Positions 50,315 to 64,000 of a DNA stretch of 64,000 nucleotides are shown here, piece by piece; the stretch's first letter is position 1; each line of letters opens with the position of its first letter. The stretch covers positions 11,964,575 through 12,028,574 of the forward strand of contig NC_079431.1 of assembly GCF_026213295.1 (NCBI RefSeq), written 5' to 3'. Position numbers and translations under genes: made by a program. The DNA comes from Gadus chalcogrammus (Eukaryota > Chordata > Actinopteri > Gadiformes > Gadidae). The notes under the pieces were generated by a model. The model saw only the letters and a program-made list of their open reading frames with translations. It did no database searches and was not told where the DNA came from.

Positions 50315-51900
50315 GCAAGGCAAGGCAAGGCAAGGCAACTTTTTTATATAGCACTTTTCATACACAAGGCAGACTCAAAGTGCTTCACATATAAACATTG
50401 TACATACAATAAAATAATATAATAGATAAGTAAAAGAAAAACATATGCAAAGAAATGGGTAATATTAAAAAAGGCATTTTAGTATTAAAATAAAAAAGTA
50501 GAGGCAAAGTTAAAAAAGCTTTTTAGAAAGTGCAATGTATTAAGACTTTTAGCAGAAGGCTATAGCAAACATAAAAGTCTTCGTCTTGTTTTAATAAGGT
50601 GCTCAGAGTTGGGGCAAGTCTTAAATCCTCTGGGAGTTGATTCCAGGCTATTTGTTGCATAGTAACTAAATCCTGCTTTCCCATGTTTGTGTTTACTCGG
50701 GGATAATAAGCAGAGTGGGTCTCAGACGGATCTTAGTGGTCTAGAAAGGCTGATGTAGTGGAAAGCATATCAGTTAAATATTTTGGGCACTAAACCATGT
50801 AGGGATTATAGGTTAGCAACATGATTTAAAATCATTCTCTTGACCTACGCGGAAGCCAATGTAACGATTTCAGAATTGGTGTAATATGATCAAATTTTTG
50901 GTCTTGTTAGACTCTAGCAGCAGCATTCTGGAACAGCTGAAGCTTCCTCAAGAGTTTGTTTTGGGAGACCTGTGAGGGAGACCATTGCAGTAATCAAGCT
51001 GACTAGTGATAAGGCATGTACAAGTTTTTGTAAGTCCTTCGGTGGACATGAGCCCTCTAAGTCTTGCTACTTTTAAGGTGATAATATGCCGATTTTGTAA
51101 CTGATTTGATGTGACTGTCAAAAATGTAAATCTGAATCCATGATAACCCCTAGATTTCTGGCTTTGATTGAGGTTTTCAGGGACAGAGAGTGAAGGTGTT
51201 GGGTTACTTTAAGCCTTTCCGTTTTAGAACCAAATACAATTATCTCTGTTTGTCCTCATTTAGTTGAAGGAAATTGTCGGCACATCCATTCCTTCACTTG
51301 CTCAATGCACTGGCACAGCAGATCTATGGGCCGATAGTTTTGGTGATAGCGATACATAGATTTGCGTGTCATCACCATAGCAATGATGGTCAATATTGTT
51401 ATTTTGCATGATTTGCCCTAGTGGAGCATGTAGGATGTTGAATAAAGAGGGTCCTAAGATCGAACCTTGTGGTACTTCCACATGTCACGTTGGTTGATTC
51501 TGATACAAAGTCGCCAATTGGGAAACAAAGTAGTTCCTATTTTGTAGGTAGGACCTGAGACCAATTTAAGACAGTGCCTGAAAGCCCCACCCAGGTTTTT
51601 CTGACCTTTCCAGAAGTAATGTATGGTCTACAGTGTCGAATGCAGCACTGAGGTCAAGGTAGCATTAGGTATTGAGGTGTTTTGCCAGAGTCTGTGTTAA
51701 GACGGGATGTCGTTTACAACTTTAATAAGGGCGGTCTCAGTGCTGTGCAGGGGTCGAAATCCTGATTGGAAGTAAATGTGAAAGATATTTTCAAAGTTCA
51801 CTTAATTTATGCTTTCGTCTTAAATCCTCAAAAAATAATAAGGGTGCGCATGCTCCCCTGTCCAGCGACATGGTCTGAGCCTACGGTGGCTGTCCAGATC
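50315..51900 (-). mobile_element. L2-like LINE, copy 2 (many indels)
   Basis: The same insertion as 1437-2975, with the same ccttg tail and truncation point. The RT frame that is open in copy 1 is broken here by numerous single-base indels, so no long frame remains. Because the insertion site is identical, this copy arose by duplication of the region (or assembly), not by a second retrotransposition. Confidence 0.85.
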
Positions 51901-52009
51901 ACCCTTTTACAAAACCTTTCAGGTCCTCAGTCCTTCTGGGAGCCATCGTGAATGCACATGATGGCTCGTATCTTTTCTAAAGGGAAAAGGTATGTTTTAT
52001 CTACAGGGA

Positions 52010-55000
52010 ATGTCCTCCTAGGGAGATGTGAGCTTCTTGTTCTGCCTGCTGGTGTTCTGTTGGATGGCCTGCGTAGAGGGAGATGAGGGTAAGCTGAACC
52101 GTGCCAGGTTAGATCTTACGTCACTCAACCTACTGCATCCATCCTAGCCTCCCAACAGGGATAAATTCAAAAATCACGTGCCATCAAACTATCCTCACTT
52201 CACCATCAAACCTTACACATTCTCCTGTCACACCAAAAACATCTCCATCATCATCAATCATCATCAGCATCATCAATCATCAGCATCATCATCGAACATC
52301 ATCTTCGGCACTAGAAGTTACAATCATCACAATCATCATACACCCCTACATGATAATGGTGGCGATATTGATAGTAATGGTGCTGTTGATGGTTGCTATC
52401 GCCAACAGGTCTACCTGTGAGATGTGACACAGATATGAAGACTTTTTTTGTCACTGAGGGGGAGGCTCTTCGCATCTTACCAGATGGTCTGCAGGGGGGG
52501 CAATTGAGAACGACTCCCAACATGACCTGTTCACCTGGCACCGCCAGGGGGGAGAGACCAATTTTCTCCACCTCAGAGGAGGAGCGGATCCATCAACATG
52601 GCCCTGCCCTCTTCTTCCTCCTCTATCCATCAACGACACCGGTCACTACATTGCCCGGTATGACAGCCGTATCTATACCACCACAGGTTAGGAAAAGTGA
52701 TGATAAGGCTTTAGAATACTTTTTCCACAAAGCCCAATGTGGGGAGGATATTAAAGAGCTGAAAGATGATTTCCTGCATTGGCACTTGGATGGTTGGGTG
52801 TTTGTATTGTTGATGATTGACAGAGCAATCTGAACTCGTAGTGAGCCGGGCAGTGTTTTCTGTGCCTTCATGCCTTGGATGGATGCTTTATGGCCCCCCA
52901 CCCCCCCCACCAAATTCAGGCTCGACTACTTGGGGAAATGCCACATCTTCTACGTTCCTCTGCTTGTGACCAGCGATCCCCTGGAAACTTTCTACACCCC
53001 CATCGGAGCTCTGACTCTAAACCCCAGTCCCTGTCCGGAGCAGGTCACGGACGTGTGCAAGACTTCAGAGGAGTCTCACTGTACCAGGTATGGCACCGGT
53101 CTCTAATATTCACTGTCTAACCCCTTCCTCTCTTAAAGACCTTTCCTCCGTATTCACTGTCTAACCCCTGAACTGGCAACACCCCACACCCCTTCCCCTA
53201 TCTTATCCTTATTTTCCTACAAGAACTCCAGTCTGATGGTGGGGAGAAACTCCTACACTGCAGCTGCAGGACACACCATGCCGTACATGGCCGTGTACAA
53301 GTTGTGTGCACAGTGGAAACACAAGTTGAGAAGCCGTACAACTCCACGGCCTCCAGAGAGCTGAAGATGATGGGTCAGCATCAAGCAACACTGTGATCCA
53401 CTGTGACCTATAACTAGTTATAGATAACAATTCGCAAATGCGTATTAGTCTGGCTCTCAGTTAATTTTGATTTCCAAGTGGCGTTATCAACGGCCGTAAA
53501 TCTACAACCATCAGATCAATGTTTTTTATGAAAATGCCTCAACGGAAATCCTCTGTATAGTCAAATCGAACCTGACCTATTTGCCAGACCAAATTAAACA
53601 TGAGCTTGCCGATTAGGCTGGTTCCAAGGCATGGTGTTCCTTGAATGTGTGGGGCAATGTACCATTTTAGTGGAGCTATAATCAGGGAATATTGTGAACA
53701 CTGTGTACAACGGTATATTTTCTTAATGAACATAAAAGTAATTCTCTGACAGTGACATGGCTTTAGCAGCGCTAGCAAGAGAGAGGGAGGATCTTCTAAC
53801 TATGGATATCCGACCCTGTCTCATGTTTTTGTAGTTGTTCTTCTTGTCATGTTCTTATTTTTCACGCTCGAGGCACTGTTTACTTGTATGTCAGATAATA
53901 GGATGTAAGAGACAGAATTCCAGCTCCCCCTCCAAGGGCTTTATTGGGAATTTATGTAATGTTAGGGCTGGGATAAACGATTATTTTTTAAACGATTAAT
54001 CTAGTGTCGTGTCGACGTAATTTATGCGTCGACGTCATCGATTACGTCGACGCGTCGTCCCAGCATTAATGTGCATCATAATGGTGTATTAATGGTCTCT
54101 TATCTCTTTGTGGTTATCCCCCTGCAGAGCTGCCGGCTAATCAGGATATCCAAATCGTCCTTCCTACCACCACAGAGCTGACCGTTCACCCAGGTGAGCT
54201 CCTAAACTTGGGGTTGCCTGAAATTCAGATGGGCACATGGGAGTTTGCAGAGTGATGAGATAGCGGAATCTGGATTGTTGTTTGAAAATGTTCCGTAATG
54301 TTCCTCCCTTTTTCCAAAAAGATTGCCTTGTAGTGAGTGTAACATAATTCACCTACAGTATTTTGTTATGTGTTGTTCTTTCCACTGTGTTAGGCATGTC
54401 GTTTACTGTCATGGTGGTTCAGGGATCGCTGTCCCTTTAAGGATTACGTGCGCCTTGTGGCAACCCGGTCCTTGTTGTCGCCGGGTTCCATGTACGAATC
54501 ACGCTTGGCAGTGAGGGTTAAAGCCGATCTCGGCATTTATTGCATACAACTTAAACAAACAAAGTAAACGCGGTCTCTAGGGCATCCGTGGGCCTCTAGC
54601 CTCTCGCGGACACGAGCGCTTCCTCTTTCCTCGCTCCCGTTCCTGGTCTCCCCAAATGTCAGTCCTCGAGCTCCTTTTAAGATGGCTCCTCGGCTTTTAG
54701 CCAGGTGTCCCCCAATCTCGCTGATTGGGGTTCGGTCGGTGCTCTCCGTCGCCGGCTGATGGGTGATGGTGGTATCGGCCATCCAGGACCAACCCTCGGG
54801 CTGGTCCGAGCCGAGGTTTACGGGGCGGGATGCCACAGTCTCATGACGTCAGAGCCCGATGCGGGATTTGTTTACTTGCAGCACGTTTTGATTTCCTGTT
54901 TTCTCTAACTCAATAAACGAGTCACACAACTGTGTGCTCAACGTGCGAAATTGTCTCTCATTCAACGCAATTTCCACAGCCGAATGATTCAAAGCTACGA

Positions 55001-58000
55001 GTGAACTCTCTTAGTTTGGCTGGTGTGATGCACATTTGTTCATTGGGACATTGTTATCACTGACAGATGTTGCCTGATGCTTAACAGATGAACAAACATG
55101 TAAACGTTTGAAGTCCCAGGAATTTCTGAACCTTAACAATGCAATCAAGGGGGAATCCCGGTTGAAACTGATGAAGACCAGAACCCCTCTCAGAAACAGG
55201 GTTCCGTAAAACCACCTTTATCCTACTACTCAGTTGCCTCTCATCTGACCCGTTCTGCAGAAATTTGCAGTGAAACATACTGGCAGACTACTGCCAGCTA
55301 CACAGTAGCGTGTACGTTTTGCACTTGCGCAAGATGCAATAAGTCTCTTTAACATCGGGCACTTGTCTCGTGGCGCTAGTCCGCGCCTCCCACACACCGC
55401 GCTGATTCGTTGGTTATGTGCTAGCAGTACACAACCAATCAGAGGCTCCATGCCTCAGAAGCCAACGCTCTCAGACTTTGCATGTTGAATCGGACCAGAA
55501 ACCGTCTGCTTGGTTCCACAAGCTTCCAACACAGCTGAACACACGGAACAGATTTGTTCCCAAACTCGTCCGAGTCTTCCCAAACGTTTCAGGTGGCCAA
55601 CGGTTTGGCCAGCGGTTTCCACGCTTTAGAAACAGGGTCATGTAGTAGAAGACCAACAGCCTCTGGTTCTTCCCTAGGTTCCCCGCTGGAGATCCAGTGT
55701 GTGGCCTTCTTTGGGACCAACTTCAAAAGTCCCTGTGAAGTTCGCTGGGAGAAGAACAACCACAGTATATCTGGGATGGAGGGTTACCAGCAGACCTTCT
55801 TCAGGTCAGATAGAAGATTGCAGAATTGATCTTAATACAGCTTCAACCTCCCGCCCACTATGACCTCCAGCTCCCCCCCATTACCTCCACCTCGCTTCTT
55901 CTACTGCAACCTCCCCTCCCCAACCTCCTGCCACCATCAGCTATGACTCCAACCTCCCCTCCACTACTTCCTCCTCCCCTCTTCTATGACCTACACCTGC
56001 CCTCCTCCTCTCCACTACCCCCTCCAGCTTCCCTCCACTATCGCCTCTGACTCCTCTCCATTACCACATCCAGCTTTTTTCTGTTTTGGCCTTTTGTATT
56101 GAAAATACAAACAAAAAAAACAAAAAGAGGGCTACTGCTACTTCTACTAATATTAATACTCTAGTCGGACAGTCAAATACGTACTAATGATGATGACAAT
56201 TATGATTATAATGTTAATTGATCTCTGTCAATCTTGTGGTGCTGCAGGGAGACAGTGGAGTCATCCAAGAAGAGCTTTTGCTCCTCCACCCTTACTATTG
56301 AGAAGGTCCAGGGGTCCGACCTCCAAACCTCCTTCAGGTGTAGGGCCTCCAACCACAGAGAAACCAGATTCCACACTCTCAGCCTCAAGCTTGCAGGTCC
56401 TTGGAGATCATCATGGTTTACTCTCTAACATATTATGTATGGAGAGAGAGGAAACCCCTGTTAATCCTACTTCCTAATCTGTACTCAGAATCGAGGAGCT
56501 ACCTTGTGGTTGCGGTGGTGTGTGTCAGCATTGTGTTCCTGTTAGCCGCCCTCACCATCAAATACTTCTTTATGGACCTGGTTCTGTTTGGCAGAAGGTT
56601 CCTGAAATGCTGCAAGGCCAGCAGCGGTGAGTACATCACAATGTTTTCTAGAGGTTTTGGCAGAATGTTTTAATCTAAATGGAATTTAAGTAGGTTAGAT
56701 AATTGTAAAGTATGTTCTAGAGTTGCTTAAAGCAGGTTCTAGAAGTGAAAAGTATGTTCTAGACTCGTTTAAAGCAGGTTCTAGAAGTATAAAGTTTGTT
56801 CTAGAGGTGTTTTAATTATGTTTAATTGCGTTCTAGAGGCCTTAAGTAAAAGACTGTAGAGGTGGTCTTGTTTTGTATGTCCCAGATCTGTTATAAGCAG
56901 CCCGTCCATCCAACCATCCATCAAATTGCAGAGGTGCTAGATCCAAAAAGTAATTAACCACTTTGTCAACCACATAGTTAACTCAAGACAAACAAAACAA
57001 CTATAAATGAGTCCAGGGGCCCTATTGTAATGGTCAGAAACGCAAGAATGAAACGTGAAACGCAAGTAGCTTTGTGGGCAGATCTCTGCAGCTGTTGCTA
57101 TTATACCGGTGGATAAATGACTTTTGCGCCCGACGCAAAACTAAAATGAGTTGGTCGGAAACCTGTTGGTGTGTTTTGGGCGTAACGAGAAACAAACCAA
57201 TGAGATTTCCATCTCCAGTCCCCTTTAAGAGCCATGAGCGCATTTGAACTTGACGAGTTTATATTTTGACAGCTTTGTTTGCAGTCCCCGCTGAGACAGA
57301 TGCATGACCACATGAATTTCAAACTTCAAATGGCTCAGTGCATGGCCAAATAATAGGCTGAATTTACAAATGGAATAGCGTTTTCTTCTACAACATCTGA
57401 AACACAGAATCGTGTTTAGTTTGCGTGAGTTTAAACAGATGGGTGCACACACGCGCGCCATGCATTACCCGAATTCATTCATTATTTTAAACACTCACTC
57501 TCGGTAAAACTATGTTTTCTCACCCATCTTATACTCATCAATCCTAAAAGTTATGGGCTTGTACACGATGTCTGTGTCAAGAAACTATGTATTTGCTGTA
57601 CGGTGTTTGCAGATGCAATGTTTTAAAAGTACAACTTCTTACCGCTGTAACAGCTGTTCTTTCCCAAATAATTTAACCGACGTTATTATTTTCCCTAAAA
57701 CAAGATTTTTTTTTGGAAGGCTGGAATAAAGCCTACTTTGCTCGAGTTTACGACTGTTATTATTATTATTTTAACGCATGGCATAGCCTAATACAGTGGT
57801 CATTCATTCGTTCGTTTCCACACTCCAGATGCTATTTCTATGCAGTTTCACTTATATGAACAATCTTTGACACCATGATACGGCTCAATTAGGATAATTG
57901 TTTGCATGTTTTTGCTGTGCATAGCCTACGTGTGTGTAAGCTTATGTTGCAGTTCCGACCTGCCATGGCACGTCAAAATAGCAACACCAACTGCGTTATC

Positions 58001-59587
58001 CGGTAGGGCATTTAGACCAAGTATTTGCCGGTCAGTGGCGCATTTGCTTTTTGGATGCTGCAGGGAAAAAAAATCAGCTTTACGCCGGGTGCAAACTAGC
58101 AAGGATAAATGCGTCGGTGTAGAAAGTCCATTGCGCTGGATGCAAGATAGGGCCCTAGAGGACTTTCAAAATTGATGTACAAGGTAAAGAGGGGTTTGAA
58201 GAATGCTCTAGTCTAGAGAAGTGTCTTCCACCTGTGGTACACAAGGGCACTCCAGATTTTCTGCAAACGGCTTTGATCGGAAATGAACGGTACACCCAAA
58301 GTCCCAGGATACGAACCACCGCTCTAGAGGTGTTTAAAGCTTGTTATACGTTTTTGATTGATGTCTGCTGCATTTTCTAGATGGGTTGCTGTACGACATC
58401 TACGTGGTGTACCACTCTCAGGAGAAGAGTGAGGGGATCCTGAACCGCTTCCTCTCCCAGGCCCTGCCCCACGTCCTGGAGCAGAAGTGTGGCTACAGGG
58501 TCTTCACCCATAGCCCTAACGACACACCCAGAGCAGGTCTCAAGATTAATATCCGCATCACATTATCTGCACACACATGTAACATGTTGATAAGGAACTC
58601 ACATTGCACTACAGAAGGAACACAACGCAAACTTATAATGATATATATGAAATATATATATAATGTATGAACTAATACCATATGAAGTGGGCACCTTTCT
58701 TATCCGTAAGGTGCAAATGGAAAATAAACCCCTTAATGAAAACATAACTACATAACTAGGACAGTATTGATGACACATATGTATATATTTGTGTGTTATA
58801 TAGTAAGCAATGTTGTCTAATTGTCTTTGATTTGTTGTTTATTATACCATTTGTCCTTGCGTCCTTGCTATTCCGATTTGGTTTAAAGTATACGGGTGCA
58901 TTATAACCTGTTTACTGCTAGTACTGTTGCTACTTCTACCAGCTACTACTGTTGCTACTTCTTTTAAATAACTTCAGGTGGAGGAGGTAGTTCTGCTACT
59001 AGTACTACTACTGGTACTACTAACTAGTTCCCCATCCTGCAGACCGGTTGGAGGTGGTGAAGGAGTACGTGAGGCTGTGCAGGAGGCTGATGGTGGTGCT
59101 CCCTCCGGGGTTAGAGATCCATGAGACCCTGGGCTCTTCCCCCAGCAGCCCTGTAGGGGATGATGTTGAGTGGCAGGTAGGTCCTTGCACACCCTATTAC
59201 CTATACCACAACCAAATGATCAATACATCCAATAGAGGTAGCAGCAAAGGTGCCCAATGTGGTGCCCGATTCGGCCGCATATTTTGTCTAAACGAAAAAG
59301 CCAACTTTGATTCAAAACTCTGGGCTGTGTGTGTGTGTTGTCAGGTTGGGCTCCACGAGGCCTTGGCCCAGGATACGAGAGTGATCCTGGTCCAGCTGGG
59401 TGAGGTGGGACCCCAGGGCTACACCCATCTCTCCCCCACCCTGCAGAACTTTATCCACAAACGTTCCCCCCTCTGCTGGTTGGAGGACTCACCAGGCGCC
59501 GCAGACTGGAACTCACGTTTCTGGAAGAGGGTGCGCTACGAGATGCCCGTCGTGTCCGCCAAACCCTCTTCTCTTTCTGTTTTGTGA
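52010..59587 (+). CDS. IL-1 receptor family gene A, copy 2 (frame breaks in 5' exons)
   Basis: Exons correspond one to one with copy 1: 52010-52088, 52409-52686, 52920-53087, 53224-53373, 54128-54193, 55678-55804, 56248-56396, 56489-56626, 58381-58536, 59043-59176, 59345-59587. Exons 5-11 are intact and in phase: linker, Ig3 (EIQCVAFFGTNF to RCRASNHRETRF), membrane helix (SYLVVAVVCVSIVFLLAAL), then the TIR with YDIYVVYHSQ, LPHVLEQKCGYRVF, RLCRRLMVVL and SRFWKRVRYEMP. Exons 1-4 are damaged by indels, including an in-frame stop soon after the start codon. The box-2/BB-loop position reads NDTPRAG instead of RDxxPGE, so signalling may differ from IL1R1. Family is certain; whether this is a separate locus from copy 1 is doubtful. 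Confidence 0.85.
53963..54066. mobile_element. Small hAT-like MITE, copy 2
   Basis: Counterpart of 5066-5169 at the same intron site with the same flanking taatgt. Confidence 0.8.
57015..58156. mobile_element. Putative DNA transposon with AGGGCCCTAT ends, copy 2
   Basis: Counterpart of 8116-9248, with a few indels. Confidence 0.5.
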
Positions 59588-60160
59588 GAGGTTCTTGGGT
59601 AATGCAGTTTACCATGATGTTAATAATGTTGAGTATCAGTATCACTATTAATTATTCAAACCGAAAACTGGAGAACGCAGACACAGGAGATTTAATGAAG
59701 AAAGCCCTGATTTATTAATAAACGGGGAGGCAGGAAGATGGGTAGGGTTCTTCAATGGAGGGCATTCATAACATAGGTCAGTAAGAACATCAAAAAGTTT
59801 CAAGAAAAACCATGGAGACGTAGGCCTATTTAAATTCCAAACGATGCGCAACCATTTGCTCACTTGGTTTACAGAGGTCTAGAGTCACAAGTGAGCAAGT
59901 GATTTAAAAAAAAATTATAGGCCAACGTATTTAACGAGGAACCAGTGATTAAATTGAGGAACTGAAAATCCCTGCTCACTGGTCGGAAATGTTACATACG
60001 ATTGGTGTTATACAACTGTTTAAGCGACCTTGAGTGTGATAAAGGTGCTGTATAAAATAAACATATTTTATTATTAACTTGCTGTCCCTTTTTCCGACAA
60101 TGAATGGTGCTGAATTTGTGGATATGGTGCTCTGTGAAATGGTTCAATATTTGTAGTCAG

Positions 60161-60472
60161 GGTGTCACGGTTAGCGGGTGGCAGGCAGGTAGGACCCAAT
60201 CGCAGACAGTTTGGGCAAAAGGATAATTTATTAACTCAAAAGGCAAGGAATACGGGTGACGCGGGTAACACAGGGAACACCGGGAACACAGGTACACAGG
60301 ACACAACTCAGCACGAACTACAATGATCCGACCAGGAACAAAGGCATGACAAGGGCTTAAATACCAAACACACACAGGGCACGCAACGAGTAACAGCTGA
60401 AACAAGACAGATACCAAAGTAAAACAGGAAACACACCAAAACAAGACAAGGAAACAGACAGACCATGACAGA
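60161..60472. repeat. Dispersed repeat starting GGTGTCACGGTT, copy 2
   Basis: Counterpart of 11241-11550. Confidence 0.45.
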
Positions 60473-61459
60473 GGGCCTACTATATATTTTGAACTACTAT
60501 CGGCTGTGTGTCGGTTAGAGCAGATGGTTTTATATTGGCCTATGTTGGTTTTATTAATGAGATCTGACCCTCACCTTGGCAGGAGGGGCTTGGAAGTTGG
60601 TCCAAGGTGGATGCACAAAATTACAGAGGCTTCAGGATGGAGCTGGTGTTGGCATGAGATGAATTCTCAGCTGCCAGCAGGTTTAGCAATGCCAACTAGT
60701 ACTACCATTATATATTATTACCATAGTACTATTTTCCTACTTAAGATCGTGGAAGACATTCTTTCTTATCGAAAACAAAGTACATCATTTTGGGTCATTG
60801 GCACCTGCTGTTCTAGTACCAGACGCTGATTTTCTTAACTCTCACTGCCCCTTAGTGGTCATATATATTTAATGCAAGCAATATAAACAGAAATACATGT
60901 GAGAGGCTGCTCACTGCTGAGTGGAGCTTGGCCTATTCCAGCTCCACCTCTAGGTCCAGCCGCATCCCGGTGCACTTCCAGGCCCTCTCCCAACTTGCTC
61001 CTACAATTTGGTAGAACTGGTTGATCAGTACTGGAAACCTGCTTGGTTCTACTACCTATATAGTCATAATATAACCCTAACCATAACCGTAGCTCCCTAA
61101 ACCTTACCACAACCGTAACCTTAACCATATAGCCATAACCATAACTATAACATCTAAACCCAACCATAAACCCTCAACCTTATCATACCATAACTCGGTT
61201 GATTGACTAGCATAAAACCCAATCAGTTGGACTAGGTCGAGAGGGGTGGAGCTCGACATGGTCAGGCTGGCTCTACAATGAGCAACGCTAGAGACATGTA
61301 GCCTACCTACCATGACATTATAAATGAAGCCTCGTTTTTCATTAAATATTTTTTATAAATGTTCACGAATTTATTTATGGTTAGTATTCTGACTTAGGGG
61401 AGAGGGTGAATATGGCTAGAAATAGGATACAATACGAGCGATATTGAGATAGGCAGAGA

Positions 61460-61635
<176 letters not shown>

Positions 61636-63448
61636 ACTTTGGATAGTCCTCCAGCCTCCAGTAAAAGGTTGAAATGGCTGAGCTGACAGAACAGGCCGTG
61701 GGAAACAGAGATACATGAGTGATTTGAGTTGAAGGTCGGGAAATGTTTGTTCTTCCTGAGGAAAAGTGAATTGCCTTTAGATGGTGGCTGAACGTCAACT
61801 TTTTTGGCTGACATTTAATGAAAGGCATCTTCAGGACAACACAAAAGGACAAAAAAACACACTCACAGCCTCAGTCACAAAGACACCCCCCCCCCCCCCC
61901 TGAACACACACACACACACACACACATCCATTGGAAAACTACAACACTCCCAGCAGAGAACAATTTCATTTGATACAACTTGGATGAGGAATCACATTGA
62001 GCATACAGCACATGTGCATTAGGGTTAGGGAATCTGGGAAAGAGAGTATCTTCATGGAACAATGTTGTTCATCTGGTTGTCAAGCCAAACATAACGGAAC
62101 ATTGTTTCCCGCTCCTTAAGGGAAGAAAGAGTACTTTGGTTGCATCTTCTGGCCAGCCATCAACTCCCATCCAATGCCATGCTTCTCAAACCCCAAAAGT
62201 AATGCAACCCATTAGCAGTCAAATTGTTGGGACTTCTGAAATCTCTCCTTCCTACTACTAATCTAAGATTGAAAAGGTTGAGGTTTTGACTGACTTTAAA
62301 AAAGCACAACTCAACTATGTGGTGGTTGCATGGTTGCTTTGTTCAGCTACATTGGGTTAACTTAAATAGAGTCCTTCTATTATAACTCTAAAACGTATAC
62401 CACAGCCTGATTGTTACTTGATCCGGATTGGTCAATAACGTCCAAGGGTGAGAAATTATGAAAATTGGATTAATTGAAAGAACGTGACTAGATCTTTGCT
62501 TGACAACGCAAAAAAGCATAGGCTCAATAATATGAATAAAGTCAGTAGCATCTTTGCAAGAACTACAAAACCGTACATTGGAAACTTTAATTATTTCATT
62601 CATGTTCTACAAAATACACTTTCAACCTTCAACACGTGAAGCATAGCATTGAGGCAATATGACCAACTATAAATAAATCAGGCTGGCCTTATAGGCAAAT
62701 ATAATCTTAAGCCTACATATTATTCAATACATAATATGTATGAAACTTAATACAGCTCTCATAAAGGGAATACATCATTACATTTCTTACTTTGACACAA
62801 CCTAATAGAGTGATTTTTTGTCCATTATAACACCGACATTACTGGAATACCAGTGGGACAATTGCAGCATTTTAGTTCTTCAGGTCAAAACAGCAGTCAA
62901 TATGATAGCTGCTTAAAAAAGATATATATTTAAATACACTTATTATTCACAAAACGCTGGAAGTAACATGGATCATGATGTTTTGTCTGAAATTAACAGG
63001 GTGTTTACATATGGCCACTGAATAACATATGGGTTTGTTTCCACTGTTAATATATAATTAGCTTTTATGTTTATGTGCAATTTGGTTAATTTGAAAAGAG
63101 ATTGTCTTTGGAGTTTGGGTTAAGTGCTGATGAATGAAATCTCCATGTGGTATATTTAGATTAACCATGACAACAAAGGTTTTACCTGATGTTCAGTTTG
63201 AATCTTCCCCATGGCCTTGCCCTTCACAATTAGTATAGATATTGTGATAAGATGGAGTGTACATTATTTTTTGATATGTTCATTATTCATTAATCCGTAT
63301 TGCAGAGTAGATGCTTGAGATGATTCAAAGGGACATGCAGCTAATGTAGAAGCACATAACTACATGGTGTTCTGACGATGGTTGCTTGCTGTCAGACCAT
63401 GGAACGGCCGTATTGCATTTCTTGGGCACAAAGGTAGATAGACAGCTT

Positions 63449-64000
63449 TTAGGACGCTAGGCCCAGCAGGAATCCACCGACGAAACCGCTGGTGACAACA
63501 ATGTTTTTCTTCACAAAATCTGTGGACTGTGGAGAGAAAAAAAGACGTGTTGACAACTTAATACTGTTTATAGGTGTCTCAGAATACAAGTAATCACAAT
63601 CCAAGGTGAATCTCAATGATGCAGAAGCTGGGGTGGTATGCCAAAAAAGTTTACATTTTTGATGCACAATTATTCAATTAGCATGACCAAATCTGGCTGT
63701 AGGGCAGATACAAAAAAATACCTTCTCCATAAATGTGTTAAGTTCTGGCACAGCTTTGTCTGTATTCTTCTTTAACTGTCTTTTGGCTTTGTCGACATCC
63801 TTCTCTACTCGCTTCCAGTCTACTTGAATGTATCCTGTATTATTGGCAATCTGTAGAAGGCAGACATAAATGTGATTGGGAATAATAACAGTGAGGAAAT
63901 AAATATTTGTAAAGTACGTGTTTAAGTCTTGTGGCTGAATACCTGCAACAAAAGAAGACCTCCTCCTACGGCCGTAGCAGCAACCTTTCCAACCTTCTGA
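63449..64000 (-). CDS. FUN14 domain-containing protein, copy 2 (partial, cut by window)
   Basis: Exon 5 (63526-63449), exon 4 (63850-63722) and the downstream part of exon 3 (64000-63943) are present and read as in copy 1, including [15 protein letters not shown] and the C-terminus [12 protein letters not shown]. Splice sites are intact. Exons 1 and 2 lie beyond the window. Intron differences from copy 1 are small indels only. Confidence 0.88.

Overview
This is vertebrate, almost certainly teleost, genomic DNA. The genes are split into many short exons with GT-AG introns, dinucleotide and trinucleotide microsatellites are dense, and fish-type non-LTR retrotransposons and small DNA transposons fill the spaces. 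No bacterial or viral gene is seen. The density of (GT)n and (GA)n tracts would suit a gadiform fish, but the species cannot be fixed from this window.

The core is a cluster of interleukin-1 receptor (IL-1R) family genes on the + strand, which I rebuilt exon by exon from splice sites and reading phase. Gene A (3113-10667, second copy 52010-59587) and gene B (20047-31189) each encode a signal peptide, three Ig domains, one membrane helix and a cytoplasmic TIR domain, about 560 aa each, with matching intron phases. Gene C (17056-18779) starts in an assembly gap and shows only the last TIR exons. A mitophagy-receptor type gene of the FUNDC1/FUNDC2 family lies on the - strand after gene A (14503-16434; second copy 63449 to the window edge).

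Layout: 1-16955 holds an upstream repeat fragment, an L2-like LINE, gene A copy 1 and the FUNDC gene. 16956-17055 is a 100-N gap. 17056-19245 is the 3' end of gene C and 20047-31189 is gene B. 31190-48650 is a transposon-rich interval: two LINEs, a pair of foldback-like elements with 12-bp minisatellites in long inverted repeats, a strong hairpin, another large inverted repeat, tandem repeats, a Ty3/gypsy remnant and a hAT-like element. 48656-64000 repeats the first 15 kb in the same order and orientation.

The 15-kb duplication is the main interpretive problem. The copies differ mostly by one-base indels. Copy 1 has clean 5' exons and damaged 3' exons; copy 2 is the reverse. Together they give one uninterrupted frame. 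This looks more like assembly redundancy plus uncorrected long-read sequence than two decaying paralogues, so gene counts here need care.

Functionally, the receptors would bind IL-1/IL-18/IL-33-type cytokines outside the cell and signal through TIR-TIR contacts. Gene B keeps a canonical BB-loop; gene A does not, and it has also lost the core Ig1 disulfide.
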